Assembly: GCA_010093605.1 (NCBI GenBank)
Contig: MU004194.1
Location: forward strand, 977,793 to 1,041,792
Reading direction: 5' to 3'
DNA length: 64,000 bases
Source of the DNA: Lophium mytilinum
Lineage: Eukaryota; Ascomycota; Dothideomycetes; Mytilinidiales; Mytilinidiaceae
Part shown: piece by piece, positions 31,436 through 42,569 of the stretch
Layout: every line of letters begins with the position of its first letter
Numbering within the stretch: position 1 is the stretch's first letter
Translations under genes and position numbers: made by a program
Notes under the pieces: generated by a model
Told to the model about the DNA's origin: nothing
The model's database searches: none
What the model saw: only the letters and a program-made list of their open reading frames with translations

Positions 31436-34400
31436 ATGCTACACTCTACTCCTCGTATGTGGACCACTGCTCTCCCTCTTCCCGCCCTCCTCAAACCTTC
31501 TCCCCCGTGCGCCCAATAGACTGCTCCGTGCGAGAATGCGCACTGTACGATGAGCTGGCATGAGCTAACTGAGCCCTCCGAGTAGCCGTGTCCCCAACCC
31601 TCACCCACGTCTCTTCTAGAACCCATACCCCCTCGCAGTCCGACGTCCATGACCCTCCTCGAGAAGTCCCTCTCCGGTCTGCCAGTCCGCCACGGTCGCC
31701 CTCTCCGTCAAACACCGCCTCAACCATGGGAAGTCGACCTGGCGGACCCCTTGACCATGACCGGACAGCCAACGCCCAGCGGCCTGCCATCAATGCCTCC
31801 ATCTCTGCTCCCGCCGGCCGCCTCCCACGCCTCCTCCCGCAAGACCTATCGCAGTATGCCGAATCGTACTTGCCCACTGCAGCTGTCACAACCTCATCCA
31901 CTTCTCTCGCCGAGTTGGCACATCTGATCCGACTCCAAGGCTACCAGGAGCAGCGCAAGGCTCACTCCCGTGTTAGGCTTCACAGATGGCTGGTGGCAAG
32001 CGCCCTCTCTGCGCGTCTGGTACACTGCGGAGAGCTGGCCCACCGCACTTTGGTTGACAGCTTCAGGTCTGATGATAAGAAAAACTTTGCTACGCTTTAT
32101 AATGCCCTTCACGACGTTCGGAACTCTTGCGACGCCACGAGACGCTATGCATTGCTGGAGCCCGATTTGGAATTTGGAATGTCTAAAAGTGCACGGAATG
32201 AAAAGTCGCAGTCGTTTTCTACGTTTATCAATGAGGTTCCGTCCAAGATTTTAGACGAGCTGCTCGATTTCGTCTCTGAAATCCGCACGAACCCAGGTTT
32301 TCTTGCTACTCGCATTTTGAATTTGTCACAGCAGGAGCTAGCTTCTTTAACGTCATTTCGTCAAGCGTTGGATCCTATTGATTCCGTCATGGCGTTACAG
32401 GCTCGAGGTAAGGTTGTTGGTTCGGCCCCGAAGCCTTCTCAGCCCTCAAGCTCCAGTCCAGTAGAGCGTCTACTGTCTTTTCAACGGCATGATCCTCTTT
32501 CTGCTCTCATCTATACCATCTTTGCAAATTCCTCCGGCCCAGATTCCGCGGAGGATCTTCGCCGAACGGATGCCATGGCCACTACGTGTGCGAGGCTCAT
32601 CACCGAAGGGAAACCCGGAAGTGACAAGTTCATCAAGCATGTCCTGGATGCCTGGGCCGGTATGCGGGAGTGGCCTGGAAAGGCCAATTTGGAGCTCTAC
32701 CTAATGCAGGTTCTCCAGGATGGCCAGTTCCTGATGGAGAAAGCCGAGGACCAGCCAGCGAGGCCAGGGACGCAGCCGGTCCCGCGGAGCACCAAGGATA
32801 CCATTGCTGCTGACGACTTCTACGACAAGGCCATCAAGAGACTTTTCGAGGTTGTTGACGATGAGCCAAGCGCGGGAGGTATCCCGGAAGGTGTTCTAGA
32901 GATTGGTACTGCCATTCTCCGTAAACTTGAAGACTCGAACAAGCATCGCACCGCAGCACGAACTTTCATTGTGTCTCGTTGGTTCTTTTCCACCTACTTG
33001 TTGAACGCAATCATTCATCCAGAGGCATGTCTCACTTTATTCTCGTCCATCCTTGGGTTCTCGTACTGACTCAAAATAGAGCCAGGGTATTATGACTGGT
33101 CATCACATCAGCGAGCATGCGCGTCAAAAGATTCTCAAAGAGATTGCTATCAGGGCTCAGAAGCAGGTATTAGACATGACTTACAATTGGTATGACTGCG
33201 CTCTTCGTTCTCAAAAAACAACGCTAATGGACCGATAGGAAACAAGCTGTTCCCATACTTCCCGAAATACGTACTCATATCGACAACATTCTTGGCCGCT
33301 TCAAGCACACTCGCAATCCGTCAAAGCCTGTCCTTCTTCCCGCCAAAGCCATTACCTCTCCCCGCGAGACGGTAGAGGTTCAGCCTTTCATCGTTGTTTG
33401 CCCTTCGGACATCATTACTTTGGTCAACACGCTGTTTCCGGAACGTCGTCCTCCATCTAGTCATTTCGAAAAAGATTTGCAACGACGTGGGGGGCTAGCA
33501 TCCTCCGCTTCGTCGATTTCTGGAGTTTCGTTACCCTTCCACCCCAATTCAGTCTCCGGAGATGCAAGCTCTGTACTTAGCATTAGCGCGTCGTCAATGA
33601 CGAGCGATACCACATCGCGAGAGCCGCTTCTAGACTCTTCGGGTCACCCTATCGAGAGACACCCATTACTCCCAGGAGAAAATTACCATGAGCTGCCCAA
33701 GATTGCACCGACAGAAGACTATGGAAGGCGCCTGAGAATGGCTTGCTCTGAAATGTCTCGTATCCTTGGTGCGGAAGCGTCCTCGGGGTCTTGCCACCCA
33801 TGCGCAGAACGATGGGCCGTTCTTTATGTTTCTCCGGATGGCAAAGAACTCCGAACTCGAATGCGGAAAGATGCTGATGATGAAGATGAGCACGACGAAG
33901 ATTCACCAGACAGTGACAGTGAAGACGAGGGGCCGTCGGACAGGATCGACCTGGAGAGCGATTATCATCAGCTGAAGGAGGCAATCGGAAAGCTGGTCGA
34001 GGAATACGAGATTCCGAAGGAACTCGCACCCGAAAGCGAATCCAAAGGCTTCAGTAACCGCACTTCGACGCATCGCCGGGATGCGAGGAAGAACTTGGTC
34101 CGATCAGAAAGTGACAACCTCTCTTCAAGAAACCCATACCACAACCAGAGTCAAAGTCAGCTCACCAATCTGATTGCAAGTCAGCGATCTATGCCAGCCC
34201 GACATCGATCACCACAACATCCAAGAAGCAACAGCAACCCAGATTCGAAGGATGCTGCGCAAGACAAAGCATCAGTACTCGTTACGATGCTTGAAGTGGC
34301 AATGCATCAATGTCAAGCTCGGTCAGACTTTGTCAGCGCACACCTTTATTACAAGACCCTACAGACCCTTCGAAAGCTTTCATCTCCGTCTCTCGTCCGA

Positions 34401-36878
34401 AATGGCTACTCTGCTCTTCTCAACTACTTCTCCAGAGGCCCACGGGACTCTCTCGGGAAGTCAGCTAGCGCCATCGAGGAGTTTGAGGCCTGGTTCGTAT
34501 GGCTTAAGCAATCCCAAGAGCGGCACGATACTGCGATTGATGACATGATACTGGGCTTAAAGAACCTTCGCGACAAGATGTGGTATATCACCGACGTCCG
34601 CAACTCTGCCGGCTACGAAGAAGCCAAGAACGTTGCTATCGCCCTAAAAATAATGGGACAGCCGACCAAGACGCTCGATGGCAAGCCAATCCAGACTCCT
34701 CGACCCCGCAACTTCTCCAAGTCTTCCACCAATAATTTCTTGCTCAAGACTGAAGCTCAAGTCGTCGATCTCATGGCGGCTAATTCAGATCATGGTGGTC
34801 CTAACAAGCTAGCCGACGAGCAATCCGAGCTGACCCTCCGCTGGCTCACACAGTACAGTGTCGAGAATTTCTGCAAGGGCGAGGAAAGGATTCATCGATT
34901 TTGTCTTGAAATCGACAAATGCGTCAACAAGCTTGTTGGCGACGGCATTCTCGACGGTCCAGTCCTGTGGTCGTCGGAACTCTACCGCCGTGATAAAGAG
35001 ATACTTGACAGCGGTCGGCAAAAGGGTGATCTTTTCCTGACTGGCGTGGGAACGCTGTCAATTGCCGGCGACGAAGAATACGAAACGCAGCATAACCGTC
35101 CAGGCTCGCGAAGCTTAGACTTCGCCCAACGTCCTAGTCAAAGCAGTCTGCGTTCGATCTCGGACCGTAATGTATCTCAGCAAAGTTTCGAGTCTGGCAA
35201 ATTTGGCTCGGGGAGAAATATGGACTTGATGGATTCCCAAGATTACTTCGGAGGCTCAAGTCCCGTGCTTACCATTGATTCTACAACGACTTTCTGGTCT
35301 CCCTTCCAAACGCAAGCTCAGTCACCTACAAGTGCGACCAGCATTAGGCCTCGGACCGCATCGTCCTCGAAAGGAACAGTGATGCTCAAGCAATCAGCCA
35401 CCGTGAATGAGGACAAGCGCCGATTCTTGCTGGATCTCAAGCAAACATTGACAGGCCTGCTTCTCAGTGATCTTGGGACTATGGTGTTTGGTCATGGTAG
35501 CGAGACGGACGCGTGGTTCTCTGGTGATCTCGGGGAGGAGTGTATTCAACGCAAAGAGGAGGAGGATCGTCGGAGGAAGAGAGCTTTGGCGCGAAAGAAG
35601 AGTATGAAGAGCATGAAGAGTTCTGCTCGCGCCGAGCACCGTTCCGGACCTTTGGACACATTGGGTCGTAACGAACGGAGTCAGCCAGCGGCCCCAGTTG
35701 CAACACTTCAACACGCTGCACCGGACTCGCACCACTCGGCTGGAGAGTATTCCACATCATCCAGTGATGCCACAGCCAGGTCCACGGGCATGGCTGCGGC
35801 CAAGAAAACCGGGCTACTCGAGTTCCCCTACAACATGGCTTTCAGGCGTCTTTTGAACAAATTCGCCACGCATCCCAATCCTTTCTCGAAACTGCACGCC
35901 CTCTACGAGCTAGAACTCCTCATCATTGCATCTTTGACGTCACGCTCGGGCCGATCTTACAACAGCCGTCGCGAGACGCTTCCGACAGTTCCTCAGTCGC
36001 CAACTCTTGGAGCAATGCCAGAACTCAGCTCTCGTGAGCCTGCCGCACATGTTTCACGTGCCCAGAACCTCGAGGAAGCCATCGCCAATTGCGAAGAGCG
36101 TCGATCGCACAGCATGACTGTTCAACACGGCAACGGCACTGCTTCTCCAGTTCCATTCCGCAGTGCTAGTGGCGCTGGAACTCGCTCCCCTGTCGGCCCA
36201 CCCAGCACCGACATGATCGTGGAAGTCTTGCAAGGCTTGTTCCGTGACGCTGAGATTCGCCCCAAGACGCTCTTCCGTGACCTTCAGTACATCGCCTCCT
36301 TCGTCCCAGCTCAGATGCTCGACAAGACGGCCCGTGGCAAAGCCTTCTGGGACGCCGGTCTTGCTGCTCTAGGCTTGAAGCAAGACGTCTGCCGTGTCAT
36401 GGTCGAAATCGCTGATGAGATCGTCGCCCTCAACACCCAGAACCGCTCCACCAGCATCTCAGCGCAGAGTCAAGGCAACGCGAGCCTTAGCACGCCATCC
36501 TCGACGAAACAAACGTCGTCGTCCCCCGCTACTCCTATCCCTGCCGACGACCCACTTGCCCGCTACACGATGGAAGATGCAGCACGCATGCTTATCATTA
36601 CCGCCAAGGAGGGAGACGCTGTAGCAGAGCGTGAACTCGCCATCTTCTACCTCACGCACCCAGATCTCCTTCAGCGGACCGTCTTGCCGCTGACGAAGCC
36701 GCGTGATGTTTTCAAGAGCGAGCTATTGAACAGAGATCGCAAGAGGGAAGACATGGCTCGCAGCGACCCGATGACGATGTGTGTTGCGCAGCACTGGATG
36801 GAAATGAGCAAGAAGGGTGGCGATGTGCTCGCCACCAAGTATCTGCGAGCCCGCGACGAGATGGAGAGGATTCCGTAG
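31436..36878 (+). CDS. Large conserved-looking protein of unknown function, Sel1-like C-terminus
   Basis: Exons 31436-31454, 31586-33024, 33080-33189 and 33239-36878 give 1735 residues. The tiny first exon (GTATGT donor, CTAAC branch, GTAG acceptor) is inferred; the safe alternative start is the ATG at 31726. I do not recognise the family. The N-terminal 450 residues look helical (LAELAHLIRLQGYQEQRKAH, LLSFQRHDPLSALIYTI). Later parts alternate ordered blocks with Ser-rich linkers, an acidic DEDEHDEDSPDSDSEDE stretch and a basic RRRKRALARKKSMKSMK stretch. The end has helix pairs (AARMLIITAKEGDAVAEREL, AQHWMEMSKKGGDVLATKYL) that resemble Sel1 repeats. There is no signal peptide or membrane helix. 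It may be a scaffold, but that is only a guess. Intron 2 is of the GC-AG type. Confidence 0.72.
33025..33079 (+). other. GC-AG intron of 55 bases in the large unknown gene
   Basis: The donor is GAG|GCATGT and the acceptor AATAG|AGC. Joining gives IIHPESQGIMTGHH in frame. Reading through meets a TGA at 33067-33069, so it must be removed; no GT donor nearby keeps the frame. Confidence 0.75.
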
Positions 36879-37954
36879 ATATGCGCAGAGGAAGAAGAAA
36901 GGAGAGATACATGGTGGTGTTGATATTGGCCGGGACAGAGTTCCTGATAATTGGGATCGAATGGGATTGGGTGAGAGGGCGATACCTTTTTTCCTATACC
37001 CCTCCCCCTTCCTCATCTCTCCTTCATCTTGTTTTGTTTTCATTTTTTTATATGAAGTTGCGCGGCATAGCGATTAGGATCGGGTTTGCACAAAGCGAGC
37101 GTCCAAGCGTGCGGGTTCTAGCATTATTCCCCCTCCCTCACCCTTGATGAATTGGTTTTGATACATTCTGAGCTTGTTCATGGTTGTCGGGCTTTTTTCA
37201 ATAACGCGGCAAGGAAACGCAAACGTAATCAATTTCCTTTTTCTTCATTGCTTCGTTTCATATATGGGTGTCGGTGCCGGGGGGCTTTTGGACGTATATT
37301 ATTTTTTGTGTTTCTTCTTGTGCGAATAGATTTTGGGCTTGGATACGGATGGGATTGGGGTGGGCTCATGGTTGAAAAGATGAAGAAGACGGTGTGCGTT
37401 CACGAGTCCCCTTTGGAGTGTTCTAGCTGGGAGATGGGGGGTGGATTGGAGATGAGGGTGGATGGAGATGGGGTGAAGTGCGAGAGGGACTAGCTATATA
37501 CCTTTATCGTATACCATGTTACACTTTGTGGCTCTTCTGCGTGTGATGTTGGCGTGTATGGGAACTGTATCTGCTAGGTATGTACACCACTGGGCCATCA
37601 GTCTAGGCACGCGGACTGACTGCTGCTTGGCTCCGATCCTGCGCACACTGGTATTCTGAGGTTATATACGGTTAAGGCGCCAGCGGCATTCTGCGTAAAG
37701 GCATTGCCGAACGTTGCACCCGTATACGCTGCAGGGACGTCCATTAGAGTGTGTTGGTATCTTGTTTAGGGATACGAATCGTGTTGCTGGCTAGGGGGGG
37801 CAGCGCAGCTTGCGTCCACCGCAAAGCTCTCTAGAACTAGAGGCACCTAAGCTAACTCGACATGACTTATACGGAGAGTAATGTCTAAAGTCGATATCAA
37901 AGCTGCTTAAAGCGTACAGAGTTATTGCAAAGACCTTACTAGCCTTGGTCGACT
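36879..37954. other. Intergenic, no gene seen
   Basis: It holds the 3' flank of the large gene, with pyrimidine-rich T tracts and then GT/GGAT-rich low-complexity sequence near 37330-37480. No coding evidence is found. Confidence 0.45.
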
Positions 37955-38850
37955 TTAGGTTGTAATACCAAGTAGTAGGGCAATCTCAGTGTCTCCGGAT
38001 AGCAAGTCTCCGGGCGTACTCCCATTGCAGTTCTCCAGCTTAGGATCTGCCCCGTTCTCGACTAACCGCCGCACAGCCTCAACGTGACTAAGCACAGCAG
38101 CAACGTGAAGCGCAGCGCCTGGCGGGCCATCAAGGTCCTTCTTGTCAAAGCACTCATTCAAGTCGGCTCCGTATCGCAACAAAGCTTTCAGCACATCGAC
38201 GCGACCGGACCACGCAGCAGCGCGCTGGGCCTTTGACTTCGCGACAATAGCACCATGTTGCAGCAAACACTCGACCATCTCCCAGCAGGCGTACTTGGAT
38301 GCTTTGTATAGGTGCGTCCAACGTTTATCTCCGGGCAAACGCTGATTGGGGTCGGACCCCCATGTCCATCATATGACGCAGGAGTGGAAGACGCACTCGG
38401 GCGTCGCGTTTAGAACCATAGCACACAGTGTCGAGAATATGATGACCCATTGGCATTCGGGTCAAGAAGACCTCGGACTGCAGGCGCCGGAGGACAAGTA
38501 GAAGATCAAATGCGTCTATCACTTGGTGGAGTGCGGTCTTCACGACATTCCTAGTAATCATGTATGGGGCGGCGACGCCTAGCTGCTGGCCGAAGTCGAG
38601 GCGAGCTGAGTGGAGGTCTACGTGACCACCTCGTGCTGTGGCTGCAAGCATGCGCTCGAGGATGAGGTACTTTTGTGTTACGGCGGGAAAGACTATTTCT
38701 GGCCAACGAACGACGGCTTCCTCCACTAAGAACGATCAGGGGTGTTGCATTGTCTTGGAGTAATGGAAAAAGCTGCTCATGTTCTCCATTCTCACAGAGA
38801 GCAAAGAAGACGTGCTACTAGGGCTGAATAAGTCGCCATATCGGCTCGCA
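37955..38850 (-). pseudogene. Broken ankyrin-repeat gene
   Basis: Two minus-strand frames carry ankyrin repeats: 38726-38325 (VDLHSARLDFG, HHILDTVCYGSKRDARVRLPLLRHMMDMGV) and 38338-37955 (KASKYACWEMVECLLQHGA, AALHVAAVLSHVEAVRRLVENGADP). They are parts of one run of repeats, since LLRHMMDMGVDPNQ would continue directly, but one extra C in the string GGGGGTCCGACCCC near 38358 shifts the frame. Farther upstream, about 38850-38740, another frame reads ENGEHEQLFPLLQDNATPL, which also fits an ankyrin unit but is out of phase. I see no good start codon or promoter. It is most likely a host pseudogene; a sequencing error could explain one shift but hardly both. Confidence 0.65.
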
Positions 38851-40348
38851 AGGAGACGCTTTGTGTTGCGTTATTTTGGGTGTGCAAACGAAGAAGAAAT
38901 GAGGTGGTAGAACAATGACAAAAACTTGGACTGGAGAGACTATTCGTTCTTCCTATGATTGTTTAGTCAATACCTATGTTCTCGCAGGGCTGAAGCGCCT
39001 CCGTGTACCTTCGTAAGGTGTAGTTCTCCGCTTGAGATAGGTGAAGGATCCTCTTTCGCGTGAATCCAGATTACTAGAGCTAGCGATACAATTCCAGATT
39101 TCAGAGTGGACCCTCCCGTAGCTGGTGGATATGACATTCGATGAAAGCGTAAATGGGACTCCGCTCATGTAGAATAAGGGTGTACCGATTCTCGGAAGAG
39201 AGCAAATGAATCAAGCTTCATGGCTAAGTATCCACTAGACATCTAAGCCACTGATGTGCCGCAGGGCGTGTTTTGGAAGGAACTGCTGTGCCTCGCACCC
39301 TCGCATAGGCTGCACCAAACCAGGCGGCCCGCTCCCGCTTAGCAAGTTAGCTTTACAAGGGGTAGCTCAAGCTTCTGTTGTCCTCAGTTCATCAGTTCAT
39401 CACTCCACTTTTCACCCTTAGCCTCTTTAAGGTGGGGTAGGCCGCCTCTTCGCCGTATGACTTCTAAGTTTTTCTTCTTTAAATCCGCTTACATACCATA
39501 GCGGCTCTCCAGGACTATGGAAGACGCTTACGGCCGAGTCTGTCGCTGAATATCTTGAGCAGCCAATTCATTCAATGCGTAATCCCCATCTCCTCACAGA
39601 ACGTATCCCGACCCCACACAGATCTCCCCTATTGACTTAAGCACGAAAGCAGGGTCGCTACAAGGATAGCCTTCGGACATATTCCAAAATTCGAGAGGTA
39701 GACAGGATACGCATAGAGCTGGCTGATTCCTTAGCCTGTCGTAACGTAACATTCGGACTTTCTATTCAACACAGGGGCGTAAAGCGGCAGCCGTACACCG
39801 ATTGAAATGCCTCGCAAAACTTCCAGGCTTCTCGGCGTTGTCCTTTTCCGATCTTTTATAAATTAATACGGGAGCTCAAGCGGAGGTACTAGGTACTGTA
39901 CGAAAAGCCTGGCGTGCTGCCTGGCTGCTATTTAGATGCAGTTGGCTGAGATGAGCGGGAAAATCTCAATAGCTTCCTATTTGAGGGTGGAGAAGTCTGG
40001 TCCGTTGTGGATCCTTCGGTGTTTCTTACGTGGAAACACGAGGTCGTGGTCCACTTTAGATGTTTGGAGCTACAGGAAACGAAACACTAGCCACCAAGAC
40101 TTAAGCAGCTTGTGGAATAGCTTGAGCAAACTATACAAATACGCCTAGGTAACGGAATTTCAAATAGAATGACTTCCTGAGATATAGAAATAGCAAGGCA
40201 ACTACTCACCTCATAAGGCCGACTAAGTTCACTGTTACTTTCCTTCAGTCATCAGCTCGTGCTGGTCACCGTCCTCTTCTATCACTCACATTCCTTCCCA
40301 GCCAATCAAAGTCGAAGCCAAATCTTGAAACGAAATTTCTCAACTACT
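38851..40348. other. Intergenic, 1.5 kb, no intact gene
   Basis: The minus frame at 39168-38974 starts with ATG and could be a decayed 5' part of the ankyrin gene (SEIWNCIASS resembles an F-box-like start), but this is weak. The rest shows nothing coding. Confidence 0.35.
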
Positions 40349-41612
40349 ATGCCCAACGCACTCTCGTGGCTCTTGCCGGCGTTGATGCTGGCTCGTAGTC
40401 ACTTGGTCTATTCTGCTCCATATAAGCCTCTCCCAGCTGGGCGTGCCGTCACCGGCTCTTGGGCGGGCAGCAATCTTTACACCCTCCATGCGCTTCCCGC
40501 GGCGGACCAGAAGACTTACATTGAAACCTTGGCGGGAAGAGGTACTAAAGTCCTTCGACTCTGGGGTAAGTTACACTCGAAACCTCCTCAGTAGTGCTTG
40601 TCGCTCCCAATCCGTTAAGCAATCGTTCTACAGTGGTCGGCGGCGACGCTGGATGCGTGAAAGGCAGCCCCGACGTCCAGAAGGTTGCCGATTTGGAAAG
40701 TACTGTCGGGACGTATGACACTTCAGTGCTAGACGCACTTGACAATACGCTCAAAATCATGGCGGACAACGGCATGAAGGCCATAATTTCGCCCCACAAC
40801 GGGAACTCAATCGGTGGGTTCGCTTCCTGCGACGCCTATTGCACCAAGTTCGGGACCGGAACAAACTTCTATACGTCGGATGAAGCAAAGTCAGCCTATG
40901 ATGCCCGCTTGAAGAAGATTGTAACCTACAACTCGCCAAACTTTGGAAAAACCTGGGCCGAGCTTTCGGACGTTATTCTGGCATTTGACCTGCAGAACGA
41001 GCCTATGATCGGAGCGGTGGATTACATGAACGGAAACGACGAGAGCGATTGGCTGTGTGGACGGGCTGGGAACCTCGAAGGCCTCATCAACGGATCAGGC
41101 GTCAAGATTGCCACGGGTGGAATAGGTGGATCCCAGTACGATGGCCACGAGTTCAACTTGCTTGACAAGGCTCTCCGGTGCAGTGCGATAGACATCATGA
41201 GCGTCCACGGATACATGGGCACGGCGGCTAACTGGGCGTACTTCGTTGGAGGTGACAAAGACGTGATATCGGCCGCGAAGAATGCTAACAAGCACGTCAT
41301 GATTGAGGAGTGGGGTGTGGACTCGAAATCTACCGACAACTTCGATAAGCAGGTTGAAGTCTTCAACAAAGCTGGTATTCCATGGGTACGTTGAAGTTAC
41401 TGGCTGCAGAATACATCTCGCATTGCTAATTCCTACCGCAGCTGTACTGGCAGGTGATTCCCGGAAAAGACGAGACCGAATCGGGTCACCAGGAGGACTG
41501 TAGTTATGATGGGTACGAGATTGGACTCGCCAGTTCCAAGGGCGATGTTGCGGGAGCAATCAAGGCTGCTGATGCAGCGTCTGGCGCCCAGGACTGGACT
41601 GGCTTCCTCTAG
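40349..41612 (+). CDS. Secreted glycoside hydrolase family 5 enzyme
   Basis: Exons 40349-40565, 40634-41385 and 41442-41612 give 379 residues. GH5 enzymes cut beta-glucans or mannans. The signal peptide is about 24 residues (LLPALMLARSHLVYSA). The acid/base Glu lies in AFDLQNEPM near 193 and the nucleophile Glu in VMIEEWGV near 296. The early LRLWVV strand and HGYMG on a later strand fit the TIM barrel. Exon 3 adds LYWQVIPG, the usual Trp-containing strand 8. The subfamily and the exact polysaccharide cannot be told from motifs alone. All joints are in phase (GTAAGT...CTACAG; GTACGT...CCGCAG). Confidence 0.88.
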
Positions 41613-42569
41613 AGGTCTTAGGCAACTTATTGTAGGCAAAGCGCTCTATGATGGCTATGTGGGATGCTGTTAGTATCTTAAAAGACGAGACCGTTGATAC
41701 CGCTGACCCCTCTTCTCTTCTTCCTTGTGTTTTACTCTTCGTCCTTGTATTTTACTCTTCTCCCTGCTCTCCTTAAGTTATGCCGCTTCATGCAGATACG
41801 TAGAAGCAGGTAGCCGCGCGGTTTCAGCCAGAAGGATCGCGAGCCTCATATATTATGAACAAGGCGCTACCAGCGCAAGTTGTGAACACGCCACCAAGAC
41901 GGAATGCAAGCATGCGGGACGGGATTGTGGACAAAAGTAGACATCGTGATGGGTTTGTGGTGTTGAGGCCAAGATGCGGTCAGAGCAGGGCCAGGGTTCA
42001 AGGGTCCATAGTCGCCGTGCTCCGATATAGGGGGACAGGACCCTGACGATCAACACCACCACCAGCCTCGAACTCCCGCCTTGTATAGTCACTGTGTGCC
42101 TGGAACGTTGCAACTGGTACTCTTGTCCTTGCAGCCCAGTCAAGGCTTTCAGATCCGCCTTGACCACCCATGTCTTCCTCAGCATCCTCGGCTTCGACAG
42201 GCCAGCACAGGCTCCCTCATGGCTCGGCTGATAGCGCAAGCCACTTCTCAGACCGCGTGCGCCATGGCTTCGAATTATTTCAGCCTCCAGTGGCCACAGC
42301 GAGCTGGCATACCCATCTAGGCACGCTTAGAGCCAAAAAGACCCTTCATTCAAAGCAAAAGTGGCCCTTCCTAGGCTTTGTGGAGCCTCGCCGCCGGAGA
42401 ATCCGTGTGAACATTAGACAGGCGTATATAGACTGGTGATACTTCTCTTTGCCGCCTTTTCTTTCTTGTTTCGTCAATTACATCAATCTGAAAACAACGC
42501 TCAGCGTCTCTCACTCTCATTAATCGTCTTCCGATCGTTAATCTTACATTCGTTCAATCATTATCAACA
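41613..42569. other. Intergenic, no gene seen
   Basis: Short frames only. The promoter of the next gene with a TATA-like box is at its right end. Confidence 0.45.
42425..42430 (+). promoter_or_regulatory. TATA-like box (TATATA)
   Basis: It lies 140 bases before the ATG at 42570 and is followed by a CT-rich stretch and CAATC strings as usual for fungal transcription starts. Confidence 0.4.

Noticed and set aside
37330-37480. Possible short gene in GGAT-rich tract
   Set aside because: Low-complexity sequence with no start context, motif or splice sites.
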